Origin: Gracilaria gracilis
Taxonomy: Eukaryota > Rhodophyta > Florideophyceae > Gracilariales > Gracilariaceae
Reading direction: 5' to 3'
NCBI GenBank assembly: GCA_030374805.1
Contig: JARGSG010000214.1
Span: forward strand, 62,001 to 126,000
Length of the DNA stretch: 64,000 bases
A model generated the notes under the pieces. That model was not told the DNA's origin. It searched no databases and was given only the letters and a program-made list of their open reading frames with translations. Of this stretch, positions 1 to 11,003 are shown piece by piece; the first letter of the stretch is position 1, and each line of letters starts with the position of its first letter. The position numbers and the translations under genes are program-made.

Positions 1-2
1 TG

Positions 3-2102
3 GCAAAGCGTCAGCGCACGCTCACCGTCGCGCCCGACGGGCGCGTGTTTCTGGCCACCGATGCCTCCGTCAGCGCGCTCCACTGCGCAGCCGCGCTCAG
101 TCTGTGCGCGGCGCCGCTTCACCGCTCGCACTCGCCGTTTCACCCGCACTATCGCCCGCTGTACTCCGCGCGCGGCGTGAGCGCGCCTGCGCTTGCGCAC
201 CAGTTTGTTTGCGTCAATCACCAGCCGCCGTGGCGTAAGGATACCTTGCTCAACTTCACCGACGTCGTTTCGCTCGCTGTTTTGCAGTGCGGCTTTCTTG
301 CTGTCGTGTTTGCGGACGGCGCTTTGCATGTGTTTGCTGCTCGCGTTGATCATCACTATGAGGGCGGCTGGGGTGGCGCTTGGGCGGCGTGGCATCATTT
401 TCCAGTCTTGCTTGCGCCGGCGTTTGATTTGAAGAGCATTTGCACCGCGGCAGTGCTCATTCCTTCTACCTCTGTGCCTTGCCACATCTTGGTCGTCGCG
501 CGCGCGTCTGGTGTGTATATTTACGATGAGCATGATCTCAACGCCGCGCGTGATGCCCCGATTCCTCCCTTGGCGTGCTTGTCCACCGAGTGGAGTAATG
601 TGCTTCACACTTGCGATACCGTGCCAGTTGCGGGCCCTCAATCCATCACGCTGGTCGCTGTGGCTCACGAGCACGGCAGGCTTGCACTGCATGCAGTCAG
701 TGCCGATGAGAGCGCCCAACGACTTTTGCAGCACAGCTTGTTGTGGCAAACCGATCTGTCCGCCCCCATAACCTCACTGTCCTTCTCCGCCAACAGCGCG
801 CGGAAAGCAACGTTAGCCCTTGCAGTTGCCGTTGGTAACGACTTAATCCTCGTGGAATGGGGCGACGGCTGTGCCATTCATCACCAGCAGTGGCAACATC
901 CGATTGTTTCACGCGTGAAGCAGGCCCATCAATCGCTGCTCTCTGCGGCACATGTCATGGCCGACGGCTCCGTGTTGAGTGCTGGCACGGATGGCACCTT
1001 GCTTCGATGGAGCATCCACGCTACGCGTGGTCAGCAATCGGAGCTTGCGCCATCCGTACCCAACAGTGTGCTTGTGGAGCAACAACAAGATGCGGTGGAA
1101 CCGATCATGGCTGCCATGCCAACGGTCAACGGCTTTTGTATGCTTGTGTTGACCACCAATTTCCGATCTCGAACGGAGGTGGGGGAACCGTCGAAAGGGA
1201 ACATTCGCAAGTATCTAGGATCGGGAAGACGCTCGTCTATTTCATTGCTGAGGTTGCCCATGACGGAAGATGTGAGCGCGCTTGATGAGGCGATTGGAAA
1301 TTGTGTAAAACGCTTTCTGTCTGCCACATGGATGGGCCGTGGAATTAGCATGTGGGATGTTGAATTGTTTCTTGGTGGCCACGATAACGAGAAGAGCGGT
1401 CTCACGCAAAAGTTGCTAAATCGATACGAATGGCTACTTGAAATTCACAATTACGTTGAGAACGGAAAGGAAAACGATATGGAACGGCATCCGATATGGT
1501 TGCGAATTCAACGGGCAAGAGTGTTGCTTTGGTTTGGAAGGATTATTTTGCGTAGTGGGATGACCAACGTTGATGAGATAGATCGTTTGAATAACGTAGT
1601 TGCTTCACTTCGAAAGTATTTACTTTGCATGCATTTCGACATGTGCATCAGTCATGTTCTTTTGCACGGCGATTGTGTGAAGAAGTTTACAGAAATGGAC
1701 TTGAAGTCGTTTGAAAGCATGTGTGAGTTTGTGGCAGTGTGCTCGTCTCTAACATGTGATTCAGCTGCGATGCAACAACGTGTGGTAGAAGCAAGAGAAT
1801 TGCTGGCGGATCGGGTGAGCGATGAGTGGTGCAGTGGGACAATTTGTCCGGTTTGCGAGTGTGAGGATGAGCAGAACATGCTGATTGCAGAGCGTGAAGA
1901 AATGACAGCGTTTTCATGTAGTAAGAACGATCAGTTTGTGCGATGCGTGAAGAGTAGTATTGCCGTGACTGACGTGGTACCATTACAATGCGTTGGGTGT
2001 GAAGCGCAAGCAGTTCGACATGAGTTCAGCTGGATTGATAGGGCGAACAAATGCGCGTTATGTCAATGTGATCTAGTGGCAGCCAATGTAGAATGTGTGT
2101 AA
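3..2102 (+). CDS. TFIIIC 90 kDa-like subunit (GTF3C4 family), 5' partial
   Basis: The frame is open to the left edge, so the start lies outside the window; 699 residues are visible. The first two thirds read like a WD40 beta-propeller (for example a hydrophobic-A-DGSVLSAGTDGTLLRW blade). The last ~90 residues hold paired cysteines: CPVC, then FSCSKNDQFVRC, then CVGC, then CALC. This order matches the C-terminal zinc domain of TFIIIC subunits (TFIIIC_zinc family). In other eukaryotes the 90 kDa subunit is part of TFIIIC, which binds tRNA-gene promoters in the nucleus and helps recruit TFIIIB and RNA polymerase III. GC content falls clearly from 5' to 3' within the gene. The zinc pattern is the main support; the subunit assignment is inference from propeller plus zinc finger. 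Confidence 0.68.
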   Translation, partial: AKRQRTLTVAPDGRVFLATDASVSALHCAAALSLCAAPLHRSHSPFHPHYRPLYSARGVSAPALAHQFVCVNHQPPWRKDTLLNFTDVVSLAVLQCGFLAVVFADGALHVFAARVDHHYEGGWGGAWAAWHHFPVLLAPAFDLKSICTAAVLIPSTSVPCHILVVARASGVYIYDEHDLNAARDAPIPPLACLSTEWSNVLHTCDTVPVAGPQSITLVAVAHEHGRLALHAVSADESAQRLLQHSLLWQTDLSAPITSLSFSANSARKATLALAVAVGNDLILVEWGDGCAIHHQQWQHPIVSRVKQAHQSLLSAAHVMADGSVLSAGTDGTLLRWSIHATRGQQSELAPSVPNSVLVEQQQDAVEPIMAAMPTVNGFCMLVLTTNFRSRTEVGEPSKGNIRKYLGSGRRSSISLLRLPMTEDVSALDEAIGNCVKRFLSATWMGRGISMWDVELFLGGHDNEKSGLTQKLLNRYEWLLEIHNYVENGKENDMERHPIWLRIQRARVLLWFGRIILRSGMTNVDEIDRLNNVVASLRKYLLCMHFDMCISHVLLHGDCVKKFTEMDLKSFESMCEFVAVCSSLTCDSAAMQQRVVEARELLADRVSDEWCSGTICPVCECEDEQNMLIAEREEMTAFSCSKNDQFVRCVKSSIAVTDVVPLQCVGCEAQAVRHEFSWIDRANKCALCQCDLVAANVECV

Positions 2103-2181
2103 TGAAGGAGAACAAAAATGGCGTCAGGGGTTTTTACCTCTAGAAACGAAAGACTATTACAAAAAGCGTTGAGCTTTGTTT

Positions 2182-2709
2182 TTACTGTGGACGCGCTCTG
2201 CCCAAAAACTCCTCCACCTCATCCAACAGTTCCTGGCGACTTTCCTTGAACAACACATACCTCCAGAAGAACCACACGGTGTAAGAAAGACCAATGAGTT
2301 CCAAAAGACCTGGCAACACGGGGATAGAATCGACGGCGGAAATGACCGCACGCAAAACAGTAAGCGCAATCAAAGCAGCGGCGGAGTACGCAACGATCTG
2401 GGTGTAAAACAGCGGACGTTCGGACACATCCGACACCACTTGCTTGGCCTTTTCTTTGAGCACCTCTGTGTCCAGCGAATACTCCATGCTGGACGTATCG
2501 GTGATGGACACGGGCGGCGTTGTGCTGACGGTGTCCTCCGAGTTACCGGCGGTCATCGTCAGCATGGGCATTGGCCGAATTGGAACGCGTGGAAGCGAAA
2601 GACGACTACTAGTGACAAAGGACGAAGCACGGGCAGAAAGAGCAGACGGCGGCGGCAGCGATGAGACGAACGCAAGCTCGCTGAGGCGTGAATGGGCGCG
2701 CAGAAGCAT
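2182..2709 (-). CDS. CURT1/CAAD-domain thylakoid membrane protein
   Basis: Protein of 175 residues. The first ~50 residues are rich in Ser, Ala and Arg and low in acids, as in a plastid transit peptide. The C-terminal ~95 residues hold an amphipathic helix (EVLKEKAKQVVSD), two hydrophobic segments joined by a short Pro/Gly loop (YSAAALIALTVLRAVISAV and LLELIGLSYTVWFFWRYVLF) and an acidic helix ending EVEEFLGRARPQ. This is the CAAD layout found in plant and cyanobacterial CURT1, which bends thylakoid margins by oligomerising. The frame is open another 143 codons upstream, but that stretch is low-complexity Pro/Arg without homology, so the ATG at 2707-2709 is preferred. The DNA just upstream of this ATG is strongly pyrimidine-rich on the coding strand. 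Confidence 0.82.
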   Translation of the reverse strand: MLLRAHSRLSELAFVSSLPPPSALSARASSFVTSSRLSLPRVPIRPMPMLTMTAGNSEDTVSTTPPVSITDTSSMEYSLDTEVLKEKAKQVVSDVSERPLFYTQIVAYSAAALIALTVLRAVISAVDSIPVLPGLLELIGLSYTVWFFWRYVLFKESRQELLDEVEEFLGRARPQ

Positions 2710-3272
2710 CTTGAAGGCAGGAAAATGTGGAAGGGCGGGTGGGCGGGGGAGGAAAGAGTGGCGGGTGCGGCGACGGATACGGGAGGGGGAGGGGAAAGGG
2801 GTGGGAGAGACGGGCGTTGGGGATGGTGGCACGCAGTGCGAAAGCGGGCGATGAGCGGAGACGCGCGACGGACGGCTGTGCGGAGCAGGCGTGAGCTGAA
2901 GCGGCAGCAGGGTTTGGCGGCGTGGCAGATTTTTTACGTCGAGCGCGAGCAGCAGATCAGTGGCTTGGCGTACAAGTGCGCGCCGCTGATTGGCTGTATC
3001 ATGCGGCTGCCCGCGCGTGCGTCGGCGCGCGCCGACGGCTTGTGGTGGCGACTTGAAAGTCGGCAAAAATACAGTCAAGGCGCTCTCGACGGTTTCTCGT
3101 CGATCAACCGTCGCAATCTGGTAAAGTTTACGTGCCAAGTCGATCGCAGCTACACGCGGGTGCTACCACAATTACAATGCACGTCAACACGACAGTCACG
3201 GCTTTTTACTAGAACAATGTCGGGCTCGAGGCAAGCAAAAAACTGGGGTGGCAATCGGCGCAAATCAGCCAG
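2710..3272. other. intergenic, upstream region of the CURT1-like gene
   Basis: No gene is seen here. On the minus strand, the ~120 bases before the CURT1-like ATG are almost all C and T, a pattern repeated before several other start codons in this window. The minus-strand frame stays open through most of the stretch, but the translation is low complexity. Confidence 0.6.
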
Positions 3273-3560
3273 CTAGGCCGCCGCGTCCGCGGCGCCCTCA
3301 GCACTCTCCTTGGCCTTGCTCTTCTTCCCCGGGCGCAAATTCCACGCCGCGAGCGACACGTAGAACATGAACATGCTGCCGGCAACGACGTGACGGTTGG
3401 CCTCGACCCATTCGGCGAGCGTCTTCTCGCCGGAGCGGTACTGCGACCACGACACGGGCGGGCCTTCCGTGGCGAAGGTGCGGCGCGCCACGACGCGCGA
3501 TGCGCGCGACGACGCGGGCGAGAAGGAGCGGCGCGCGACGGCGCGCGAGAGCGATTGCAT
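3273..3560 (-). CDS. small mitochondrial-type single-pass membrane protein, unknown
   Basis: Protein of 95 residues. Residues 1-33 are rich in Arg, Ser and Ala with no acids (MQSLSRAVARRSFSPASSRA), then RRTFATEG, which looks like a matrix presequence with a cleavage site near RTFA. The mature part has a soluble stretch (PPVSWSQYRSGEKTLAEWVEANRH), one hydrophobic segment (VVAGSMFMFYVSLAAW) and a basic, then Ala-rich tail. Size and layout fit a small accessory subunit of a respiratory complex or ATP synthase, but I do not recognise the family. The ATG at 3558-3560 is chosen because the open frame upstream is Pro/Arg-rich low complexity. Confidence 0.62.
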   Translation of the reverse strand: MQSLSRAVARRSFSPASSRASRVVARRTFATEGPPVSWSQYRSGEKTLAEWVEANRHVVAGSMFMFYVSLAAWNLRPGKKSKAKESAEGAADAAA

Positions 3561-3922
3561 GCTGCGCAGCGGACGGGCGAGCGGCGGCGGCGCGAACTGC
3601 TGGTGCGTGGCGGCGATCGTCGATCGCGCGGCCGGATGACGGTGGAGATGACACTCGATGCATCGCTTGGATGTGGCAGCTGCGCGCCAATGCTGCGACG
3701 CGCGCGCTGACGATGGCGTACGTGGCTGACGTGGGGACGTGCATGACGTGCGCGCGTGGACACGCGCGCCGTGTGCCACGCGGTCAGGGCGGAGTGGAAG
3801 AAACGGAAGAGGGCTGTCGACGCGCGGGAGCGGAAGAGAACGGGGAGCACACGCAAAGTGACCGCAGGCGCATGTGTGTGTTTTGTCTTTACTCCGTAAA
3901 AAAAGAGGAGGAAGGGCGGCAC

Positions 3923-4675
3923 TCAGTGGTTCTGACACACGACGTCGCTCACCCTCGTGGGCTCCACCTTGCAAGGCGGCCGTGGCTTCACGTCGACGAA
4001 CACGGATTCTAGCGGTACGGAGTTGTCCACCTGTGGGTATCGCGCGCGGTTGACGTCAGATTCGCTGGTCGGATCGTAGTCCAGGATGGATGCCAGACTG
4101 TCCGAGTAGTTGCCCAGTGTGTGTAGACGGCCGCCAAATGAGCCGTAGCCCTCGCGCTTCATGTCGTCGAGGTAGAGTGCCGATACGTGCTTGACTAGTC
4201 TGGCCTTTCTTAGCAGCCGTTGTCGCTCGACGTTATGCATGCACTGTACGAACTTTTGTACGGCAAGGTACATGGGTAGCGCCAATAACAACATCACCAA
4301 CGCAATGACAGCGCACGTGAGCGCGAATAACGCTAGAGGCGTGTAGTCCATGTAGTAGTGTAGCGTGCAGTCGCGTTGGGAAGCGGCGCAGTCTAGGTTC
4401 ACGTCGCGAATGAGCAGCAGCGGTGACCACAGCCCGGCTGTGCATTGTAGCGGCTGTTTGAACGACGTGCGCGTGCAGATTATGCTGGCGTGCTCGCGTA
4501 GCAGCGAGTGCTGCGCGGTACCTCCCTCGCAAATGTGCCGCTCTGGCGGGAAGATTCGTTGAAGCGGAGAGACGTCTGTTGCGTGCGAGGGGTGAATCGG
4601 TGTGGCGCTCGTTGTTATCATAAGTGAGAAGGCAGAAAGAAGGAGCAGAGGAACGAAATGCGTTGCGGGCGACAT
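3923..4675 (-). CDS. secreted/type I membrane protein of unknown function
   Basis: Protein of 250 residues. It has an N-terminal signal peptide (PLLLLSAFSLMITTSA), a ~80-residue luminal or extracellular part with about six cysteines that could form disulfides, one strong membrane segment at about residues 113-137 (LALFALTCAVIALVMLLLAL) and a ~110-residue cytoplasmic tail starting with basic residues (RQRLLRKARLVKH). The tail holds tyrosine and acidic patches (LDDMKREGYGSF, ILDYDPTSESD) that could serve as sorting signals. No family is recognised. The ATG at 4673-4675 directly precedes the signal peptide, so the start is well supported. Confidence 0.7.
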   Translation of the reverse strand: MSPATHFVPLLLLSAFSLMITTSATPIHPSHATDVSPLQRIFPPERHICEGGTAQHSLLREHASIICTRTSFKQPLQCTAGLWSPLLLIRDVNLDCAASQRDCTLHYYMDYTPLALFALTCAVIALVMLLLALPMYLAVQKFVQCMHNVERQRLLRKARLVKHVSALYLDDMKREGYGSFGGRLHTLGNYSDSLASILDYDPTSESDVNRARYPQVDNSVPLESVFVDVKPRPPCKVEPTRVSDVVCQNH

Positions 4676-5631
4676 GATGAGATGAACAAGTTACATGGGG
4701 AGCGTCATAAACCGCAAGTGTGTAGTGAAGAGAAGCGCACAACAAGCAACGCGTCGCAGCCACAGCGCCAACGTCCGCCGACCATCTAGAACTTTACAAC
4801 AGTAGATATCTATGTAGACGCAGGTGACAGCTCCAGCGCTTCCGCCTGCGCAAGCAATAGCGCACGCGCAGCGCGCTACACACGCCGCAGCGCGTGCCGC
4901 GCACACGCCGCCGTCACCGGCCCGCCCAAGTGGAAGCATGGCGAGCGCGTCGTCGCAGCTGCGAGTCCTGCGTGCTGCCACTCGCAGCAGCTCATGATGA
5001 GCACGCACAACACGCCGAGGCGCCTTCAGCGCGCCGGATCGCGTGCAACAAACGAGTCAGCGTCCACGTCGCCACGCGTCCACGCGTGCACGTTACCGCG
5101 TTCCCACGTCGCCCCGTTGCCACCGGGCGGCACAGTGTCTGCTGCGCAGCGGCGCTGAGGCTGCGCTGAGGGCGCACTGTAGATATGATACTTGGCCGCC
5201 GGGCGTGTGGTGGTTGTCGGTGTGCGCGTATTTGTGGCTTCTTCGTGCGCGTCTCACGTTGTTTCAGTGTCGCGGCTCGTCGTCTGTGCGCTGCGTGGCC
5301 GTCCGTTTGGCCCCCCCCCTCTTCAGTTGCGCGCTCTTCTTGTCCGTGTTGCGCTTCCGTGTTGCACGCTACGCTACGCTTCGTCCCTACTCTCATCGCG
5401 CGCCGCCCGCCTTCTCGCTCCGTCTTGCGTTCTCTCCGTCGCCTCCATCGTCTTCCACCGCCGCCCGCTTTTGCTCGCTTTTTGCCCGTTTTCCCCGCCC
5501 TGGTCCGCGTCCCCTCCCCCTCCCCCTTCGCTAACCCGTTTCCCCCCCGTGCCTCCGTGCCTTCCGCGTGGCGCGCGCGCTGAATCGCATTTACTTTGCG
5601 CACCCGCTTCGCCGTCGCTTCTGCATTCGAC
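4676..5631. other. divergent promoter region with a pyrimidine-rich leader
   Basis: Gap between the divergent unknown membrane-protein gene and the DDX6 gene. From about 5270 to 5590 the plus strand is dominated by C and T, including runs of C, and leads to the DDX6 ATG. Several frames are open here (for example 4992-5732 minus), but they are GC-rich shadows with Arg/Ala-rich low-complexity translations. Confidence 0.6.
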
Positions 5632-6864
5632 ATGACCACTGCACCCGTGCCCGATGACTGGCGCTCGCTCGTTAAGCCGCCTCCGAAAGACACTCGTATC
5701 CGAACCACCGATGTCACCGCCACCAAAGGCAACGAGTTCGAAGACTATTATCTCAAGCGCGAGCTACTCATGGGTATCTACGAGATGGGCTTTGAACAAC
5801 CGTCCCCCATTCAAGAGGCTGCCATTCCTGTCTCGCTGGCCGGTCGCGATATTCTCGCGCGCGCCAAGAACGGCACCGGAAAGACCGGTGCCTACCTAAT
5901 CCCAATTCTTGAGCGCGTCGATCTCAAGCAGACCGTCGCCTCGGCGCTTGTGCTCGTGCCTACAAGAGAACTTGCGCTGCAAACCGCCCAGGTTTGCAAG
6001 CGCTTGGCGCGCCACATCGATGGTCTGCAGGTGATGGTTTCCACAGGTGGAACCAGTTTGAAGGACGACATTATGAGATTCTATCAACCGGTTCATGTAC
6101 TGGTCGCTACTCCTGGCAGGGTGCTGGATATGGCCAGAAAAAATGTCTGCAAGCTCAATCGATGTTCCATGTTGGTCATGGATGAAGCCGACAAGCTTCT
6201 TTCGCCGGAGTTTTCCCATGTCATTGAGCAGATCATCGGCAACTTCATGCCCGGCGATCGTCAGATCTCCTTGTTCTCTGCAACTTTTCCTGTCGCTGTT
6301 AAGGGCTTTCGTGATCGATTTCTTCGAAAACCATATGAGATCAACCTCATGGATGAGTTAACCTTGCAGGGGATTACTCAGTACTATGCCTTCGTCGAGG
6401 AGAGCAAGAAGGTGCATTGCTTGAACACGCTCTTCTCAAAACTTCAAATCAACCAGAGTATCATCTTTTGTAACTCTGTGAATAGGGTGGAATTGCTTGC
6501 ACGAAAGATCACCGAGCTTGGATATTCTTGTTTCTACATCCATGCTCGAATGCCGCAGGAACAACGAAACCGCGTCTTCCACGACTTCAGATCAGGCGCG
6601 TGTCGAAATCTTGTCTCCTCAGATCTGTTCACAAGAGGGATCGATATTCAAGCAGTCAACGTCGTCATCAATTTCGACTTCCCCAAATCGTCAGAGACTT
6701 ACCTGCATCGGGTTGGTCGCTCGGGTCGCTTTGGGCATCGTGGTCTGGCTGTTAGTCTGATCACGTATGAAGACAGATTCAATCTCTACCGGATTGAACA
6801 AGAGCTTGATACGGAGATTTCACCTATCCCCCCACTCGTGGATAAGGCGCTGTACTGTGCGTGA
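5632..6864 (+). CDS. DDX6: DEAD-box RNA helicase DDX6/Dhh1
   Basis: Protein of 410 residues, the usual core length. It has the Q motif (FEQPSPIQ, about 54-61), motif I AKNGTGKT (78-85), PTREL (110-114), TPGR, DEAD (184-187), SAT, and the C-terminal RecA domain with [11 protein letters not shown]. The stretches [16 protein letters not shown] and [20 protein letters not shown] and the ending [11 protein letters not shown] are close to the DDX6/Dhh1/Me31B signature. In other eukaryotes it works in cytoplasmic P-bodies, linking translational repression, deadenylation and decapping. The ATG at 5632 is preferred to the upstream TTG because homology to the family begins soon after it. The 5' part is GC-rich and a long pyrimidine leader precedes it. 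Confidence 0.96.
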   Translation: MTTAPVPDDWRSLVKPPPKDTRIRTTDVTATKGNEFEDYYLKRELLMGIYEMGFEQPSPIQEAAIPVSLAGRDILARAKNGTGKTGAYLIPILERVDLKQTVASALVLVPTRELALQTAQVCKRLARHIDGLQVMVSTGGTSLKDDIMRFYQPVHVLVATPGRVLDMARKNVCKLNRCSMLVMDEADKLLSPEFSHVIEQIIGNFMPGDRQISLFSATFPVAVKGFRDRFLRKPYEINLMDELTLQGITQYYAFVEESKKVHCLNTLFSKLQINQSIIFCNSVNRVELLARKITELGYSCFYIHARMPQEQRNRVFHDFRSGACRNLVSSDLFTRGIDIQAVNVVINFDFPKSSETYLHRVGRSGRFGHRGLAVSLITYEDRFNLYRIEQELDTEISPIPPLVDKALYCA

Positions 6865-9800
6865 GCAGCTTTTTTTTGTTGGATTGTCATCCACACTGTC
6901 GGTATTCTATCGTGTGAATGTCGATTTGCGCGTTGCTTTGATGCATACGCAGATGTATGCCACGTCAGTTCTCCTCTTTGATCCCTTGTTCCGTTTTTCC
7001 TTGACCTTCCCCCTCTCTCACCTCGACCTCCTCCCTTTCTTCATTTCTCTCGTCTTCTATCCAAGCCCCTTTGTGTGATCTTGTTTAATCGTCTTTCTTT
7101 CCATTTTCTTCACATCTTCAAGCGAGGTTCTATTTGGGTTTCGTTCGTTGGTTCCACGCTTCTGATGTTCGCATTCCGTATTCCGCAGTACTTTCGCAGG
7201 TGCACCGCAATCCAATCGGAAACATTTGGCAGTCTTATGCTAACGTTTCTCGACAAGCGCTCTGGCGATACTCACGGGTATACATCTGAGCTCCTCCGTC
7301 GAAGCTCATAGCTCGCTTTTCCCTTTTCCCAAAACCCCCCTTTTTTCACTCCGATCCATATCCGCATCCCTTTTCGTTCTGCTGGAGATTCGCAGAGTAG
7401 CCCCTTTCTTCCCCCATCTTCTTTCTTAGCTGGTTTTGCCTTCGTTTTGCGTTTTCGTCTCATCGGGTGCAGATGTTTCTTGCTCACTATTCTTTTCATG
7501 GGCCCGTCTGTATCTTTTCGTGCACATTTGCTTTCTTGATCAATGAACCTTCGTTTATAGGTTGATTCTGATCTCCGAAAGATAGGCGATCATAGTCTGT
7601 ATGCCTGGGCAAACTGGAAAACGAAGCGTGATTCGTATATGAGTTCATCACGTATCGTGTGGTATTGACTTTTGTGACATGACTTTGATTCTCCTGACTT
7701 GCTGTTCAGGACTTACTCGAGATTGTTGTCGTGGAAGTCACTCTTCCAGCAAACACAAAACTTGACTACCCAACAGTCTTAATCATATCCTGCATGCTTC
7801 CTTTTATCATCCTCATCCGTTCTACCTTGCCACTGAGAGGAGTGTACATACTCTTTCTGTCATCAACATATTTCCACTATATTGCTGCAATCATCTCTGT
7901 TGCCAAGCCCTGCCTTCAACAGTGCTATACTCTCACTTGGTGCTCATCAAACATTACTCAATCGTTTCTTTAAGCCTGCTCACCTACTGCGGCATCAAGT
8001 ACTAGCTTTGGAAATGATGACACCTCTCCATCATTAGGAAACAAGAAAAACGAAAAATGTCGTCGACCAACAGCTCGGAGTTATTCTGGGTTATGAATAT
8101 GCTGCCTGCTTTGAATGACGCTGGCGATCAACGCTTTACGTTTGTCATTCATGCATTGGTTTTCGTATGTAGCTGCTGAAGTGCGACAGAAAAGATAAAA
8201 AAAATATATCTTCCCCGTGTTCGGGGCGGGCTCAAGTCTGTTTCCAGGCTTGGGCTCGACATTTTGTAAGTTCCTGTGCCCTTACGAGTCGTGTAGTGTA
8301 GTTCATTTCTACACCTTGTGAGGTAAACGTTTCAGTTTAGTAGATGATGCGAGGTGCTTCACATCTGGACACCGAGGCTTGCATGTCCCCGTGACTCCTT
8401 AGGCACTGCTTCCGTAGTGGAACACGATATTAATGCGGAGTCCGCATTGCGGACTCAACTTCGTCTTTCATCAAACCAGGCATGATGATACCGCGTTCTA
8501 TCGATGCTCCTCAACCTTCCTTGTTTTGCCTTTGATGGGAATGACACGAGCAGGAGTAGGCAGTAGACACATTATATTGCTTCCAGACTCAGCACGTGTT
8601 ATCGAGTGAACTCGTGTCAGTTGATCTGTTCAACACGGGCGTGGTGTTCCACCTCCTTCACGGCTTTGGTATCTCCTGTCGTAATTTAATATCACATGAT
8701 CTCCCAGTCATAGGGTCGCTTTATGCGGTTTATCAGTTGCGGATATAAGGTTTACCTTTTACCGTTTATCTTTCTTTGTGAAACACCAATTGTCAGAGAA
8801 TTCGATGGACAGACTTGTCTTGTGAGAGCAACGCATGTCACATGACCCTCCTAATTGTCAATATTCAGGAGGACAAGCATGAGAATCGTGATGCACATTA
8901 GCTGAGACTGGAGGACTCATTTCGGGACCACGGAGTTCGTACTGACAAGCATTACACCCCGCTCGCATCTGTGAAGAGATGTCAGGACGGGGAGATGATT
9001 TCTTATGCTTGTCGACGACCTTGCACAACTTGCTGGACTCTTGTCCGGAATTCGAGAGTGGACTTTCCTCTCTCTCTTTTACGGGCGCAATTCAATTACT
9101 ACTTGTTGCAGCTCGGCTTATGAAATGGGTGACTTTATCCTTGTTCTTTAATGTCCTAGAGCCTCATGCTCAAGACACAATGCTGTGCTTCAATGGAAAG
9201 GTACAAGACACTTTCGATGTATGGTGAGCACAAGAACCGTTTTGCCACTGATATCGTGCTTGAAAAGTGTACTCCTGCGACGCATATGCTTGAATATCAT
9301 TCGCCATTGCTAATCATTCACTCAAGACCAAGAACCAGTGAAATGGGGTTCTTCTTTGGTCGATATCAAGGAAGGTAGGGCAATCGCCTATCTGTACTAT
9401 CAAAGGAAGCTGATCTTGCACTTCGTCTACAAGATCATGATGCATTTGTCCGCAAATGAGACGAAGTCAATGGTTGTTAACATCCGTCAAAATAACCTTT
9501 ACCGTCATTTCACTCAAGAATAGAGAGGAAGTGAAATTGTCATGTCGGCCAATCCCAGTACAAAAGCGTAGCCAGAAGAGTTATCCCGAGTCATATTTCA
9601 CACTGAGTAAGAATGTACTTCATGTTCCTCGTCGAATCACAGCTTGGTTTTGTCGCTCTGTCCAAATTGGTAGCTCAATTTTAGCCAACGTTGGCGTCGA
9701 GGCGCGTACCGTGACGGTCTATATATCGCTAGAGCAACCTGTGGGAACAGAAGGAAACTTCTGTATCACAACAAAGAGGGTTGTAGCGCTCGATATATTG

Positions 9801-9968
9801 TTTCCCAAAGGTGTGTATTCTACGTTGTGTCTCGAGTAAACCAAGCCGTGCGGTAGAACTGCAGACTTTATGGTTTAACACTAGCCCTCGTGCGAGCTCA
9901 CACGCGAGGTGCGGCGGCGCGAAACATTTCGTAACTCAACAGATTTGTCTAACCTTGTCGCTCTTAGG

Positions 9969-10030
9969 GTAATTGCGCGAAGAAACATGTTTCATACTGG
10001 TAATTGCGGGAAGAAATATGTTTCATACTG
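9969..10030. repeat. 31-bp direct tandem duplication
   Basis: Two adjacent 31-base units start at 9969 and 10000, each beginning GTAATTGCG and ending TTTCATACTG. They differ at two positions. The duplication lies in non-coding sequence. Confidence 0.9.
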
Positions 10031-10885
10031 TCCGCAAGATGACATGGAGTGTTTTGTCTTCGAGCTGCAGCCAGAAGCACAGAAGCTCAAGAATGAGATA
10101 ATTGAGACCCTCTCTTCTTCTTCTTTACTGTGGTCAGCCGCCCCTGATTCCGAGGCGGCAGGAGAGCTATCTACAGATCGAATCTAAAGGTAGTTCTCTC
10201 TCTTGAAGAAAGCCAAAAAACCGTAACGGCCACTCAATCATATCTATCAGGGATTTATCTTTTCTTTCACGTGGCGCTGGCAATTCGTCGCGCCGAGCTC
10301 TGTTTGTTTGAAACAGAACGTGGTCGACGTCTTTCTTGGCGTTAGACCCTTTCCAAAACGGGTTTGTGTCGGTTGATAACATCTTCCAGTTGAAGAATAC
10401 CTTGTTGAATGGAGCACACCATGTGCTGCTCTATTCGTGCTGATGAGGCGTCACCTCAATTCTGATGCATATCAGATAGTACTCTTCTTGAGACAAGTCA
10501 CAACTTGCAGGGGTTGGCACAAATCGATTGCAGGCGAATGCACCTTGCTCTTGCAATCACCGAAATCGTCTACCTGTACAGCATTCTATGAGCTGGCAGT
10601 CACGGTTGCAACGGCGATTGATATCGATGCGTAGGTTGTCACCTGTATTGCAAACAAACTCTCGTACATGCAAGAAGAAGAAATCACACAGTATCACGAG
10701 CGCCTCAATACTCACCTGAACTTTTTTGACCAACTGAAATGCCTCATCGACAGTTGGTACATCCAAGACACGTTCGTTAATTCTCAAGATTAATATTGCC
10801 TCAAAGCAAAGGGCTTCACGCGGTATTTACAAAGAATATCAACAGCCACAAACCACAACCGTTCAACTCCTGCCACGGATCCGAG

Positions 10886-10893
10886 TATAAAAG
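10886..10893 (+). promoter_or_regulatory. TATA box upstream of the small peptide gene
   Basis: TATAAAAG lies 118 bases before the ATG at 11004. A C/T-rich tract follows (about 10915-10970), as seen before other genes in the window. Spacing suits a transcription start near 10915-10925. Confidence 0.5.
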
Positions 10894-11003
10894 CACAGTT
10901 GTGATAACCAAACCTCTCACTCGTTTTCCTCTGTTTTCCCCTGCCTTTTTCTCCCTCAAACGACTTCGTGCGACAACTAAACTAACTACCAACTCCGAGG
11001 AAG

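Larger units (their letters stand above)
6865..11003. other. gene-poor AT-richer stretch, about 4.1 kb
   Basis: I find no convincing gene. The first few hundred bases are T/C-rich and probably the 3' UTR of DDX6. The longest ATG-led frame (9456-9839 plus, 127 codons) has no recognisable domain. Visible structure includes a 31-bp tandem duplication at 9969-10030, a hairpin at 8438-8456 and a short hairpin with CCCCG/CGGGG arms near 8215-8228. The last ~120 bases hold a TATA box and pyrimidine tract belonging to the small peptide gene that follows. Confidence 0.5.

Noticed and set aside
3390-4012. Plus-strand frames of 106 and 170 codons
   Set aside because: Shadow of the small mitochondrial-type gene and GC-rich flank; no domain.
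4992-5732. 246-codon minus-strand frame upstream of DDX6
   Set aside because: Lys/Arg/Gly low complexity opposite a pyrimidine-rich leader.
8010-8180. C/D-box snoRNA (ATGATGA near 8011 and CTGA near 8173)
   Set aside because: The boxes are too far apart and lack a terminal stem; such short motifs occur by chance.
9456-9839. 127-codon plus-strand frame
   Set aside because: ATG-led but no domain and no leader signals; chance frame in AT-richer DNA.
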